Positions 1 through 9,092 of a stretch of 64,000 bases of DNA are shown here, piece by piece (the stretch's first letter is position 1; each line of letters starts with the position of its first letter). Source of the stretch: Janthinobacterium lividum PAMC 25724 (GTDB lineage: Bacteria > Pseudomonadota > Gammaproteobacteria > Burkholderiales > Burkholderiaceae_D); contig AHHB01000028.1 of the NCBI GenBank assembly GCA_000242815.2, positions 62,001-126,000 on the forward strand, in the 5' to 3' direction. The notes beneath the pieces are model-generated. The model searched no databases and was not told the origin of the DNA. It worked only from the letters and a program-made list of their open reading frames with translations. The position numbers and the translations under genes are program-made.

Positions 1-82
1 CGATGGCGACAGCGGTGCATGCCAGCACCGCGCCGCGAGCTTGTACGAGACCGAGGGTGGCAATGGATCTGTATAGTGGCAT
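1..82 (-). CDS. N-terminal fragment of a putative membrane protein (cut by window edge)
   Basis: Reading leftward from an ATG at 82, 27 codons stay open to the edge of the window. The start reads MPLYRSIATLGLV and is followed by a hydrophobic stretch (AVLACTAVAI), as in an N-terminal membrane segment of a sensor protein. It lies about 70 bases downstream of the receiver-domain gene at 155-571 on the same strand, so a partner kinase is a reasonable guess. No clear ribosome site is visible. The function cannot be judged from this fragment. Confidence 0.45.
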   Translation of the reverse strand, partial: MPLYRSIATLGLVQARGAVLACTAVAI

Positions 83-154
83 GGTCTAGTCTTTATCTGA
101 CGTCAACGGTGGCATAGATGCGAGCAACATGGCCAGCGACTCTGGTCGCGACCT

Positions 155-571
155 TCAGGAGAGGCCGGCTAAGGTGGCCGGCGCGGCAAACGTGAATGTG
201 TCTGCCATATGCTGCATAGTTTGGAGGATCGACGCTGAATTGAATGGTTTGGCGATGAAGCCATCGGCCCCTTCCTCCATGGCCCGTTTGACGTTGTCGT
301 CATCATCATTTGCAGACACCATCAGTATCCGAGCTTGTGGCCTGATTTTCTTCAAGGGTCCGATAGCATCGAGCCCCGGTACGCCGGGCATCAGGATATC
401 GAGTAGCACCACATCCGGTTGCATGGTCTGACACATTTGTATCGCTTGCTGCACCGATATCGCCTCGCCCACAATGTCATGTTCATCGCCGCGCAGTATC
501 ACACGCAGTAAAGCGCGGGATAAATCATTGTCGTCGACAATCAGGATGCGCAGCGGTCTTGCTTTAGGCAT
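155..571 (-). CDS. Single-domain response regulator (CheY-like receiver)
   Basis: The protein of about 138 residues is a lone receiver domain with no output domain. It has the acidic pair in ILIVDDND, the phosphorylated Asp in VVLLDILMPG, the conserved Ser in ILMVSAND and the Lys in AKPF. Such proteins take a phosphoryl group from a histidine kinase and act by protein contact, in chemotaxis or a phosphorelay. I chose the ATG at 571 because GAGGA sits 7 bases before it; an upstream extension to 625 lacks this and adds non-conserved residues. A possible membrane partner starts downstream at 82. Confidence 0.85.
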   Translation of the reverse strand: MPKARPLRILIVDDNDLSRALLRVILRGDEHDIVGEAISVQQAIQMCQTMQPDVVLLDILMPGVPGLDAIGPLKKIRPQARILMVSANDDDDNVKRAMEEGADGFIAKPFNSASILQTMQHMADTFTFAAPATLAGLS

Positions 572-686
572 TTTTTTCCTCAACATCAAACGACATTTCA
601 TCGGATGGAGCGCTTGTCCCGGCAATTTTTATCAGTGCCGCGATAACAGCGTGCTCTGTTTGCGGGAGCTTAGTATTGCCCCCCGC

Positions 687-700
687 TTGATTTAGATTAA
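687..700. promoter_or_regulatory. Possible FNR/ANR-like box in a gene-free stretch
   Basis: TTGAT-TTAG-ATTAA differs from the FNR consensus TTGAT-N4-ATCAA by one base. It stands between the response regulator, whose 5' end is at 571, and a long stretch (about 626-1082) in which I see no convincing gene. No gene that it would clearly control is present, so this is only a weak sequence match. Confidence 0.25.
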
Positions 701-1082
701 GGTACAAGCGATGCCAACACAAGCGATTATTATGCTGCTTGCGCTGGCGTTGTTTTCTCGATGTAGCGCTACGCGGTCGGGCTCAGCGATTGAGATTAAA
801 TCGGTTCCCGTTGCAGATGCGAGCGTCGAGAGCTGGTGACATGGTTTGTATTGCAGTCGCTCGTCAAGTCAATTATTTTTTCGTCGGGCCGTACGTCGCT
901 TTCACTCGCTCGTCCTACCTGCTCGCCTATCGACCTTTGCGGCCACTTTTTGCGCTGCCAGGCGGTCGTTGTGGCGCATGTCAAGGGCAACGCTTAGCAT
1001 CCGCCGGGCGATTGCATGAAGGCTCAGATTGCCAAGCCGAATACCTTGGCAAGTAAGCGCTAAACAGACGGTGTCATTGACG

Positions 1083-1335
1083 TCACCGGCGTTCGTCGCG
1101 CTGGTCTAGGTCGGAGCGCAGCGGCTTGTTGGCGCACAGCGACTTCCACAGGCGCGAGGCCAGTTGTTCGATCTCGGGTGCGCAATGCTGGCCCACGCGC
1201 TGCAAGACAGCGACCAAGTAATCGTAAGGATGGGCATTGTGCCGGCGCGATGTCGCGAGCAGGCTTTGGACGATGCCGATTTGCCTGGCGCGCAGCTCGG
1301 TGCGACTGAAGATCCAATCGCGCAGTGAGTTTTGT
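1083..1335 (-). pseudogene. Remnant of an IS66-family transposase (C-terminal end only)
   Basis: The minus-strand translation contains a stretch like the C-terminus of IS66 transposases: TELRARQIGIVQSLLATS, then NAHPYDYLVAVLQRVGQH, then LASRLWKSL and KPLRSDL. In intact elements this tail follows the DDE catalytic domain. Nothing resembling the catalytic part is present here and no ends of an insertion sequence are visible, so it is an inactive relic about 85 residues long. Family assignment is from memory of the conserved tail. Confidence 0.65.
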
Positions 1336-1411
1336 CGGCAGATACAACGATGGCGCGAGGGACGGACCTGTAGGTCGTCACTGGCGCCATGCAATAGTGC
1401 CGAGGTGAACA

Positions 1412-1537
1412 CTACTCGTGGTAGCGGTCCATCAGCTTGTGGTGACTGCCGCGCATTTCTTCGACCAGTTCAAATGCAACGAAGCCGATAATGGCGGCGA
1501 AGATGGCGATAAAGAGAAAAACGAGCAAGGTAATCAT
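1412..1537 (-). CDS. Small single-pass membrane protein, 41 residues
   Basis: An ATG at 1537 opens a 41-residue frame ending in TAG at 1412. Residues 3-24 are almost all hydrophobic (LLVFLFIAIFAAIIGFVAFEL) and are followed by a charged tail rich in Glu, Arg and His that ends MDRYHE. This is the composition of a single-pass inner-membrane microprotein. A weak GAAAGA lies just upstream. It sits alone between the IS66 remnant and the sixA repeats. I do not recognise a family; the call rests on composition only. Confidence 0.45.
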   Translation of the reverse strand: MITLLVFLFIAIFAAIIGFVAFELVEEMRGSHHKLMDRYHE

Positions 1538-1722
1538 GGTCTTTCAGCCGCCGTTGGACGGCTGTCCGCTGGGTTGCTCAATGTGCCGGGGCAGGGCTCC
1601 GACACGTAGTTGATGCAATTAAACTCTAGCAGATCGGCAGCGCTTTGCAAGGCCGCGGAGTTGGGATCTCCGCCAGTATTTGTCCCGCCGCATTTTTTGC
1701 GCATTGCTCTATTTCAGCACCC

Positions 1723-2097
1723 TTATTTCACAAGCAAGTCATGCGCCATCACGGCTTTCAAATAGATACTGACCGGGTCGTTAGGTTCGCGCCGGGAGAA
1801 CCTTTCCATCCTTGCGCGGCCTTGCGCATTTCCGTGATTGATCGCTTATTTTATGACCAAGTCATGCGCCATCACGGCTTTCACATAGATACCGACCGGG
1901 TCGTTTGGTTCGTGCTGGGAAAACCTGTCCACCCTTGCGCTGGCCTTGCGCATTTCCGTGATTGATTCCACTTATTTCACGACCAGGTCATGCGCCATCA
2001 CGGCTTTCACATAGATACTGACCGGGTCGTTTGGTTCGTGCTGGGAGAACCTGTCCACCCTTGCGCTGGCCTTGCGCATTTCCGTGATTGATTCCAC
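1723..2097 (-). repeat. Three tandem degenerate copies of the sixA 3' end
   Basis: Units at 1723-1845 (123 bp), 1846-1971 (126 bp) and 1972-2097 (126 bp) each repeat the last ~120 bases of sixA (2098-2220), including its stop codon. Read leftward, each unit still encodes a SixA-like tail: the third gives ITEMRKASARVDRFSQHEP, a variable middle, then KAVMAHDLVVK and TAA. Unit lengths are multiples of three. The leftmost copy is the most diverged. No start codon or ribosome site precedes the units, so I treat them as a tandem duplication array rather than genes. Confidence 0.85.
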
Positions 2098-2556
2098 TTA
2101 TTTCACGACCAGGTCATGCGCCATCACGGCTTTTAAATAGACGCTGATGGGGTCGCCTGGTTCGTGCTGGGAAAACCACCACGCGCTGGCCTTGCGCATT
2201 TCCCATTCCTGCTCCTCGCCCGTCAGCAGCAGGGCGGCCGCCTGGCCCAGGGTGGGCTGGTGGCCGACGATGAGTACGGTTTCTTTGCCGCCGGGCCAGT
2301 TGGCCGCCTTCAGGATGTCTTGCGCCTCGGCGCCGGGCGCCAGTTCCGGCATCAGCTTGAACTTGCGCCCAAGTGCTTGCGCCGTTTGCAAGGTCCGCAA
2401 GGCGGGGCTGACGAGGATGCGGCAATTTTCTGGTAGTTGCGAGGCCAGCCACTCCCCCATGCGGCGCGCCTGTTTCTGGCCTTTGAGGGTCAGGGTGCGT
2501 TCCAGGTCGGGCAAGCCCGGCTCGGCTTCTGCGTGTCGCCACAAGATCAGATCCAT
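2098..2556 (-). CDS. sixA: Phosphohistidine phosphatase SixA
   Basis: SixA removes phosphoryl groups from histidine phosphotransfer domains in the cytoplasm. The 152-residue protein belongs to the histidine phosphatase superfamily: the RHG-type motif is at the N-terminus (LILWRHAEAE, catalytic His 8), with a second motif at VLIVGHQPTLGQAA. Length is normal for SixA. It lies 26 bp downstream of ppk on the same strand, so the two are probably co-transcribed, a common pairing in betaproteobacteria. Its 3' end has been duplicated three times just downstream (1723-2097). Confidence 0.92.
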   Translation of the reverse strand: MDLILWRHAEAEPGLPDLERTLTLKGQKQARRMGEWLASQLPENCRILVSPALRTLQTAQALGRKFKLMPELAPGAEAQDILKAANWPGGKETVLIVGHQPTLGQAAALLLTGEEQEWEMRKASAWWFSQHEPGDPISVYLKAVMAHDLVVK

Positions 2557-2582
2557 GCTGTGCTCCTCTATGTAAAAAGTGC

Positions 2583-4676
2583 CTACTCGCCTACCTCCAC
2601 GCTAGGCGTGCCCAGTGTGTGCATCAAATACTGCTGGGCGCTGAACGGCGTTTGTTTGCCGCGCGGCTTGCGGCGCGCGTAATGGCCCGTCGGCTCCAGT
2701 TCCCAAGCGTTCGTATTATCCTTCAAATAGGGATTCAGGCCCTCGGCGATTACGCGCCGCTTGAGCGCCCGGTCCAGTACCGGGAATGCCACTTCCACGC
2801 GACGGAACAGGTTGCGGCTCATCCAGTCGGCACTGGCCAGGTAGACATCGTGTGCCAGATCGTTGCGGAAGTAATAAATGCGGCTATGTTCGAGGAAACG
2901 GCCGATCACGGAGCGCACCTTGATGTTTTCCGATAATCCCGGCACGCCCGGCTTCAGGGTGCAGGCACCGCGCACGATCAGGTCGATCTTCACGCCATCG
3001 GTCGAGGCTGCATAAAGGGCACGGATCACGGACTCATCGACCAGTGCGTTGACTTTTACGATGATGCGCCCGCGCTGGCCGGAGCGGGCGATCTTCGCCT
3101 CGTTGCGGATGGCCTTGATGATCTCGCTTTGCAGGCCGAATGGCGCCAGCCACAGATGATTCAGGTTGTGCGGCTTGGTCAGGCTGGTCAGGTGGATGAA
3201 GACTTCGTTTACTTCCACGGCCAGGTTCTGGTTAGCCGTCAGCAAGCCGAAGTCGGTGTACAGCTTGGTGGTGGTAGGGTGATAATTGCCGGTGCCCAAG
3301 TGGGCATAGAAGCGCAGCGCGCCTTCTTCTCGGCGGATGACGAGCGCTACCTTGGCATGGGTTTTCAGTCCCACCACGCCATAGACGACCTGCGCGCCCG
3401 CCTGTTCCAGCTTGTCGGCCCAGTTAATATTGGCTTCTTCGTCGAAGCGCGCCATCAATTCCACGATGACCGTCACTTCCTTGCCCAGCTTCGCCGCCGT
3501 GATGAGTGACTCCATCAAGTCCGAATTCATGCCCGTGCGGTAGATCGTCTGCTTGATGGCGACCACGGATGGATCGTAGGCGGCGCTGCGGATGAAGTCG
3601 ATTACCGTCTGGAACGATTGGTAAGGGTGGTGCAGCAAGATATCGTGCTTGGTCAGCGCGGCAAAGATGTCGTTGCCGATGGCTTTATGCGCCAGTCCCG
3701 GGAAAAAGGGCGGGAAGCGCAGCTCGGGCTGCTTGACGTGGTCGATCATTTCCGACAAGCGCACCAGATTGACGGGGCCATTGACGCGGTACAAACGGCT
3801 TTGATCGAGGTTGAACTGGTCGAGCAGGAACTGCGACAGTTCTGGCGGGCAGTTGTGGGCCACCTCCAGGCGCACGGAGGTGCCGAACTGGCGCCCTACC
3901 AGTTCGCCTTTCAGGGCCTGGCGCAGGTTCTTGACTTCGTCCTCGTCCACCCACAGGTCGCTGTCGCGCGTGACCCGGAATTGCGAATAGGCGATCACTT
4001 CACGCCCGGCGAACAAGTCCGAGATGTGTGCATGGATGACGGAAGACAATAAACAGAACGATACGCCATCGCCCGATATGTCGTCCGGCAGCTTGATGAC
4101 GCGTGGCAAAACACGCGGTGCCTTGACGATAGCAATCGCCGTGCCGCGTCCGAATGCATCCTTGCCGCTCAGCGAAACGATGAAATTGAGACTTTTATTC
4201 ACCACTTGCGGGAAGGGGTGCGCCGGGTCCAGGCCGATGGGGGTGAGCAGGGGGCGCACTTCGCGGTCGAAATACTGCTTGACCCAGGCGCGCTGTGCCT
4301 CGTTGCGGTCGCTGTCGCGCAGCAAGTGCACGCCCGCTGCGCGCAGCGCCGGCAAGACATCGCTATTTAATATCTCGTACTGGCGTTCCACCATCGCATG
4401 GCACTCCTTGCCGATGCGCTGCAGGTTGGCCGCCAGGGCGGGGTGGCCGGCCAGCGTGCCACTGATGCTGCTGGCCGCCATCAGGCTGGCCACGCGCACC
4501 TCGAAGAACTCATCCATGTTGCTGCTGACGATGCACAGGTAGCGCAGGCGCTCGAGCAGCGGAATGCTCTGGTCTTCCGCCTGGGCCATGACGCGCCGGT
4601 TGAAAGTCAGTTGCGACAGTTCGCGGTCAAGCAGGATGCCCGATTTGTTCACTTCCGTGTGCAGTTCTGGTTTCAT
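2583..4676 (-). CDS. ppk: Polyphosphate kinase 1
   Basis: Ppk makes long-chain polyphosphate reversibly from ATP. The 697 residues match the usual length. The N-terminal domain starts LLDRELSQLTFNRRV and contains the SSNMDEFFEVR motif. The catalytic part has the conserved His segment (FYAHLGTGNYHPTTTKLY) that forms the phosphohistidine intermediate, and the C-terminus has YLASADWMSRNL. It diverges from pstS across a 271-bp region carrying Pho-box-like sites, which fits its known place in the phosphate regulon. sixA follows 26 bp downstream. Confidence 0.96.
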   Translation of the reverse strand: MKPELHTEVNKSGILLDRELSQLTFNRRVMAQAEDQSIPLLERLRYLCIVSSNMDEFFEVRVASLMAASSISGTLAGHPALAANLQRIGKECHAMVERQYEILNSDVLPALRAAGVHLLRDSDRNEAQRAWVKQYFDREVRPLLTPIGLDPAHPFPQVVNKSLNFIVSLSGKDAFGRGTAIAIVKAPRVLPRVIKLPDDISGDGVSFCLLSSVIHAHISDLFAGREVIAYSQFRVTRDSDLWVDEDEVKNLRQALKGELVGRQFGTSVRLEVAHNCPPELSQFLLDQFNLDQSRLYRVNGPVNLVRLSEMIDHVKQPELRFPPFFPGLAHKAIGNDIFAALTKHDILLHHPYQSFQTVIDFIRSAAYDPSVVAIKQTIYRTGMNSDLMESLITAAKLGKEVTVIVELMARFDEEANINWADKLEQAGAQVVYGVVGLKTHAKVALVIRREEGALRFYAHLGTGNYHPTTTKLYTDFGLLTANQNLAVEVNEVFIHLTSLTKPHNLNHLWLAPFGLQSEIIKAIRNEAKIARSGQRGRIIVKVNALVDESVIRALYAASTDGVKIDLIVRGACTLKPGVPGLSENIKVRSVIGRFLEHSRIYYFRNDLAHDVYLASADWMSRNLFRRVEVAFPVLDRALKRRVIAEGLNPYLKDNTNAWELEPTGHYARRKPRGKQTPFSAQQYLMHTLGTPSVEVGE

Positions 4677-4753
4677 ATTCTTTTGTCTTTGCAGATAGTT
4701 AATTCTAGCCGTATTTCATCATATATGACGCGCTGTGAGTGTAATCATGAAAT

Positions 4754-4771
4754 ATGACGTAAGCGTGACAT
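4754..4771 (-). promoter_or_regulatory. Candidate Pho box for ppk
   Basis: On the minus strand ATGTCAC-GCTT-ACGTCAT fits the 7-4-7 layout of a PhoB site (CTGTCAT-N4-CTGTCAT), with two mismatches in each half. It lies about 80 bases before the ppk start and points toward it. Further TGTCAT motifs lie at 4775-4781 and around 4797-4803. It is weaker than the pst site. Confidence 0.4.
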
Positions 4772-4863
4772 AGTCTGTCATAAATCGTGCTCCATGCTGT
4801 CATTTTTCCTGCCGGAAATAGCATTCTCCCGGGCGTAGGCATATATTTTATGAAATTTGACGC

Positions 4864-4897
4864 ATGTCATAAAGCTGTCATATTCGCTTGCTAGACT
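4864..4897 (+). promoter_or_regulatory. Pho box and promoter of the pst operon
   Basis: ATGTCAT-AAAG-CTGTCAT at 4864-4881 matches the PhoB consensus at 13 of the 14 half-site bases. A -10-like TAGACT follows at 4892-4897, with the second half-site at the distance usual for PhoB-dependent promoters that lack a -35. The pstS start is 50 bases farther on. The phoB gene itself is in the same gene block. Confidence 0.85.
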
Positions 4898-4947
4898 GCG
4901 CAGCATTCAACCGGGACTTTGCGCCCTAACAACCCTGAGGACTTGAT

Positions 4948-5997
4948 ATGCAAATGAAGCAAATGTTCAAATTTATCGTCGTGGGTGCTTCGGCAGCGAT
5001 GGCATTTTCTTCTGCTTCCGTCATGGCGGCAGATATGACAGGTGCTGGTGCTACCTTTCCGTACCCGATCTACGCGAAATGGGCTGAAACCTACAAGGCC
5101 AACACGGGCAATGGTTTGAACTACCAGTCCGTCGGTTCCGGCGCCGGTATCAAGCAAATCAAGGCCAAGACTGTTGAATTCGGCGCCTCGGACATGCCTT
5201 TGAAGGCAGAAGAGCTGGAAGAAGCCGGCCTGATGCAGTTTCCTGCCATCATGGGTGGCGTGGTCACCATCGTCAATCTCGATGGCGTCAAGCCAGGCCA
5301 GTTGAAGATGACGGGCAAAGTCATCGCCGACATCTACCTGGGCAAGATCACCAAGTGGAGCGCGCCGGAAATCGCTGCCCTGAACAGCGGCGTCAAGCTG
5401 CCGGACGCGGAAATCACCGTGGTGCACCGTGCCGACGGTTCGGGCACGTCTTTCCTGTTCACCGACTACCTGTCGAAAACCAACCCGGAATTCAAATCGA
5501 AAATCGGCGCCGGCTCGGCTGTGAAATGGGCCGTGGGCGTGGGCGGCAAGGGTAACGAAGGCGTCGCCGCCAACGTGCAGCGTATCAAGGGTGCGATCGG
5601 CTACGTCGAGTGGGCTTACGCCAAGAAAAACAATATGTCGCACACCCAGCTGCAAAACAAGGACGGCAACTTCCTGCAGCCTGACGACGAAAACTTCAAG
5701 GCAGCAGCCGCTTCTGCACCTTGGACGCAAACCCCAGGCTTCGGCGTGGTACTGACCGACCAGGCTGGCAAGAACAGCTGGCCTATCACGGGCGTGTCGT
5801 TCATCCTGATGCACAAAGTCCAGGCTGACGCAGCCAAGGCAAAAGAAGTTCTGAAGTTCTTCGACTGGGCCTACAAAAACGGCGGCGCCGCTGCGGTTGA
5901 ACTGGACTACGTGCCTATGCCGGCATCGGTCGTAAAACTGGTGCAAGAGTCGTGGAAAGCTAACCTGAAAGACGCATCGGGCAAAGCGATTTACTAA
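4948..5997 (+). CDS. pstS: Periplasmic phosphate-binding protein PstS
   Basis: PstS captures phosphate in the periplasm and delivers it to the PstCA channel. The 349-residue precursor has an N-terminal signal peptide (hydrophobic VVGASAAMAF, cut near SVMAADMTGAG). The mature start GAGATFPYPIYAKW is typical of PstS, as are GSGAGIKQI and the phosphate-binding RADGSGTSFLF. GAGGA precedes the ATG at 4948. It is the first gene after a strong Pho box and is followed by a structured gap before pstC, which often leaves pstS more abundant than the rest of the operon. Confidence 0.96.
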   Translation: MQMKQMFKFIVVGASAAMAFSSASVMAADMTGAGATFPYPIYAKWAETYKANTGNGLNYQSVGSGAGIKQIKAKTVEFGASDMPLKAEELEEAGLMQFPAIMGGVVTIVNLDGVKPGQLKMTGKVIADIYLGKITKWSAPEIAALNSGVKLPDAEITVVHRADGSGTSFLFTDYLSKTNPEFKSKIGAGSAVKWAVGVGGKGNEGVAANVQRIKGAIGYVEWAYAKKNNMSHTQLQNKDGNFLQPDDENFKAAAASAPWTQTPGFGVVLTDQAGKNSWPITGVSFILMHKVQADAAKAKEVLKFFDWAYKNGGAAAVELDYVPMPASVVKLVQESWKANLKDASGKAIY

Positions 5998-6136
5998 TCT
6001 GCCAGCTCGATGGCTTCAATAGCTATCTAAAGTATCCATCCTTGCCCCTCCGCCAGCAGTAAGGCGGGGCAGGGAGTTAGCCAAGACCGCGCGCAAGCCC
6101 TTGCAGGCGGTCCTGGCTAAAAGAATAAAAGTAATA

Positions 6137-6254
6137 ATGCCTGACAAAACTGTAGTGAGCGCAAGGGAGTTGCGGCCGGGAAGCGCAACTGTACGAAGGT
6201 ACAGGGAGCATCGCAGGTCGTAAATCGCGACGCGCAGTAGGTTTTGACAGGCAT
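6137..6254. repeat. Structured intergenic element, copy A (between pstS and pstC)
   Basis: The ends ATGCCTGACAAAAC and GTTTTGACAGGCAT pair with one mismatch, closing a ~118-base element. Inside are the perfect hairpins AGTTGCG/CGCAACT and CTGTAC-GAAG-GTACAG, separated by GAGCA and GTAGTGAGC-type motifs. A related element lies at 40327-40445. The remaining gap from 5998 holds no gene that I can see, only an imperfect GC-rich hairpin around 6044-6075. Confidence 0.7.
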
Positions 6255-6310
6255 GCAAAAGCAAGAGTTCAAAATAGGTAATACCTGCAGTACCACCCAC
6301 ACGGCACATT

Positions 6311-7330
6311 ATGAGCGCACAATCTACCACCTCCACGATCCCCATGCCAGGCGGCACCATGAGCGATTCCATCAGCTACACGCAAATGCTTTCCACCATG
6401 CGCAAGCAGCGCATCCAGGATTTCCTGTTCCACAAGGTGACGATGCTGTTCGCCCTGTCGGTGCTGATCGTCCTGGTGGGCATCATCATTTCACTGATCA
6501 TGGAATCGATACCGGCCTTCAAGACGTTCGGCCTGCATTTCATCGTGTCGGCCGAGTGGGACCCCGTCAATGACCAGTACGGTGCCCTGATTCCCATCAT
6601 CGGTACCCTGGTGACGTCGGTGATCGCCCTGCTGATCGCCTTTCCCGTCAGCTTCGGCATCGCCCTGTTCCTCACGGAAATCTGCCCAGCCTGGCTGCGC
6701 CGCCCGCTGGGCACGGCCGTCGAGCTGCTGGCCGGCGTGCCATCGATTATCTACGGCATCTGGGGCCTGTTTGTCTTCGCGCCCCTGTTTGCCGACCATG
6801 TCCAGCCTGTCTTGAAAGCCACCCTGGGTACCGTGCCCGTTATCGGCCAGCTGTTCAGTGGCCCCATGATGGGCATCGGCTTGTTGACGGCCGGCCTGGT
6901 ACTGGCGATCATGATCATCCCTTTCATCGCTTCCGTGATGCGCGACGTGTTTGAAATCGTCCCTGCCGTGCTGAAGGAATCGGCATACGGCCTCGGTTGC
7001 ACGCGCTGGGAAGTGGTGCGCAAGATCGTCTTGCCTTATACCAAGACCGGCGTCGTCGGTGGCGTCATGCTGGGCCTGGGCCGCGCGCTCGGTGAAACCA
7101 TGGCCGTTACCTTCGTCATCGGCAACGCTAACAAACTGTCGTGGTCATTGTTTGCCGCAGGTAATAGTATTACTTCCCTGCTGGCCAATGAATTCGGCGA
7201 AGCGCAATCGGAGCTGCACGTGGCTTCGCTGTTCTCGCTGGCACTGATCCTGTTTGTCATCACCTTAATCGTCTTATCCGCCGCCAAGCTGATGCTGGCT
7301 GGCATGTCCCGCAAGGAAGGCACGAAATGA
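6311..7330 (+). CDS. pstC: Phosphate ABC transporter permease PstC
   Basis: PstC is one of the two inner-membrane channel subunits of the high-affinity phosphate importer. The 339 residues hold six hydrophobic segments, starting with [18 protein letters not shown] and ending with [20 protein letters not shown]. The permease coupling loop is seen in [22 protein letters not shown] and [21 protein letters not shown] start at 6359 (MSDSISYT) is also possible since AGGCGG lies just before it. It overlaps pstA by four bases (ATGA). Confidence 0.95.
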   Translation: MSAQSTTSTIPMPGGTMSDSISYTQMLSTMRKQRIQDFLFHKVTMLFALSVLIVLVGIIISLIMESIPAFKTFGLHFIVSAEWDPVNDQYGALIPIIGTLVTSVIALLIAFPVSFGIALFLTEICPAWLRRPLGTAVELLAGVPSIIYGIWGLFVFAPLFADHVQPVLKATLGTVPVIGQLFSGPMMGIGLLTAGLVLAIMIIPFIASVMRDVFEIVPAVLKESAYGLGCTRWEVVRKIVLPYTKTGVVGGVMLGLGRALGETMAVTFVIGNANKLSWSLFAAGNSITSLLANEFGEAQSELHVASLFSLALILFVITLIVLSAAKLMLAGMSRKEGTK

Positions 7331-8223
7331 GCCAGCTCAGCCCAGTAAGCACTCTCGACGTTACGGCCAAGCCGGCCATGAATCCTGTCTACCGCAAGCG
7401 CCTGCTGATGCACCGCATCGGCATCGGCCTGTCGGTCGCTGCCATGGCGCTGGGCCTGGCCGTGCTGGTGTGGATCCTGTTCACGCTGGTGATCAAGGGT
7501 TTCGGCGCGCTGTCCATCGACCTGTTCACGCAAACGACGCCGGCGCCCGGCAGCGAAGGCGGTGGCTTGATCAATGCCATCGTCGGCAGCGCCCTGATGG
7601 TGGCACTGGCAACGCTGGTCAGCACCCCGATTGGTATCCTGGCCGGTATTTACCTGGCCGAATATGGCGAAGAAAACAAGCTGGCGCAAGTGACGCGCTT
7701 CGTCACCGACATCATGCTGTCGGCACCATCGATCGTTATTGGCCTGTTCGTGTATGCGCTGTACGTGGCGCACGTCAAGCATTTCTCCGGTTATGCGGGC
7801 GCCATCGCGCTGTCGCTGATCGCCGTGCCGGTGGTGGTGCGTACCACGGACAATATGCTGCGTCTGGTGCCGAACAGCTTGCTGGAAGCCGCCTTTGCTC
7901 TCGGTGCGCCACGCTGGAAGGTCGCCACCCTGGTGCGCTTGCGCGCCGTCAAGGCAGGTGTCATCACCGGTGTACTGCTGGCTTTGGCCCGTATCGCCGG
8001 TGAAACGGCGCCGCTGCTGTTCACGGCGCTGAATAACCAGTTCCAAAGCTTCAACATGAATGCGCCTATGGCCAACTTGCCGTCGGTCATCGCATCGTTT
8101 GCGATGAGCCCGTACGACAACTGGCGCTCGCTGGCCTGGGGTGGCGCAATGCTGATCACCTTCAGCGTGCTGGCCTTAAATATCCTGTCGCGCACCGTGT
8201 TCAGCCAAAAAGTCCCTAATTAA
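7327..8223 (+). CDS. pstA: Phosphate ABC transporter permease PstA
   Basis: This is the second channel subunit of the phosphate importer. The 298-residue protein has six membrane segments and the permease signature [19 protein letters not shown] near residues 215-235, preceded by the coupling loop [16 protein letters not shown]. Its start overlaps the pstC stop (ATGA), so translation is coupled. pstB follows 26 bases later. Confidence 0.95.
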   Translation: MSQLSPVSTLDVTAKPAMNPVYRKRLLMHRIGIGLSVAAMALGLAVLVWILFTLVIKGFGALSIDLFTQTTPAPGSEGGGLINAIVGSALMVALATLVSTPIGILAGIYLAEYGEENKLAQVTRFVTDIMLSAPSIVIGLFVYALYVAHVKHFSGYAGAIALSLIAVPVVVRTTDNMLRLVPNSLLEAAFALGAPRWKVATLVRLRAVKAGVITGVLLALARIAGETAPLLFTALNNQFQSFNMNAPMANLPSVIASFAMSPYDNWRSLAWGGAMLITFSVLALNILSRTVFSQKVPN

Positions 8224-8249
8224 ACAGATACCGAGCGAAGCGAACCCCT

Positions 8250-9044
8250 ATGAATACGCAAATGAATCCAGCACAAGACCTGGCACCAAAGAAAAAAACC
8301 ATCGAGATTTCGGGCCTGAACTTTTTTTACGGCAAAACGCAAAGCTTGCATAACGTCAACCTGGACATCCACGAAAAGAAGGTCACGGCCTTCATCGGCC
8401 CGTCCGGTTGCGGCAAGTCGACCCTGCTGCGCACCCTGAACCGCATGTATGATTTGTATCCGGGCCAGCGCGCGGAAGGTTCCATCCTGTACCGCGGCCG
8501 CAACGTGCTTGACGCCGACCAAGACGTCAATATGTTGCGCGCCAAGGTCGGCATGGTGTTCCAGAAGCCGACGCCGTTCCCCATGTCCGTGTACGACAAC
8601 ATCGCCTTCGGCGTGCGCCTGTATGAAGACCTGTCGAAGGGCGAGATGGACGAGCGCGTCGAATGGGCGCTGAAAAAAGCTGCATTGTGGGGCGAAGTCA
8701 AGGATAAGCTGTCGAAGAGCGGCCTGTCGCTGTCGGGCGGCCAGCAGCAGCGTTTGTGCATCGCGCGCGGCGTGGCGGTGAAACCGGACGTCTTGCTGCT
8801 CGATGAACCGACCTCGGCGCTGGACCCGATTTCGACTTCGAAGGTAGAAGAGCTGATCAGCGAACTGAAACAGGATTACACGATCGCCATCGTGACGCAC
8901 AATATGCAACAGGCGGCGCGCTGCTCCGACTACACGGCGTATATGTATCTGGGCGAGTTGGTGGAATTCGGCGAAACGGACCAGATTTTCATGAATCCGG
9001 CGCGCAAGGAAACGCAGGATTACATCACCGGCCGCTTCGGCTGA
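8250..9044 (+). CDS. pstB: Phosphate ABC transporter ATP-binding protein PstB
   Basis: PstB hydrolyses ATP to drive phosphate import through PstCA. The 264 residues include Walker A (GPSGCGKST), the ABC signature ([14 protein letters not shown]), Walker B ([15 protein letters not shown]) and the switch His in VTHNMQQA. Q-loop residues are in [17 protein letters not shown], which is specific to PstB. It lies within the uninterrupted pst-pho operon. Confidence 0.96.
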   Translation: MNTQMNPAQDLAPKKKTIEISGLNFFYGKTQSLHNVNLDIHEKKVTAFIGPSGCGKSTLLRTLNRMYDLYPGQRAEGSILYRGRNVLDADQDVNMLRAKVGMVFQKPTPFPMSVYDNIAFGVRLYEDLSKGEMDERVEWALKKAALWGEVKDKLSKSGLSLSGGQQQRLCIARGVAVKPDVLLLDEPTSALDPISTSKVEELISELKQDYTIAIVTHNMQQAARCSDYTAYMYLGELVEFGETDQIFMNPARKETQDYITGRFG

Positions 9045-9092
9045 TCCGCCGCGTATCGCTACACACAAGACAACTGAATACGGAGAGACAGC

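Noticed and set aside
739-1056. Plus-strand 105-codon frame in the 626-1082 gap
   Set aside because: No ribosome site, no recognisable motif and an arginine-rich, shadow-like composition; I left the stretch as gene-free.
1645-1965. Plus-strand frame of 106 residues across the sixA repeats
   Set aside because: It is the reverse complement of the sixA tail copies; the in-frame openness comes from the repeat length being a multiple of three.
4891-5946. Minus-strand frame (351 codons) opposite pstS
   Set aside because: pstS is unmistakable on the plus strand, and the antisense frame has no ribosome site or recognisable motif.
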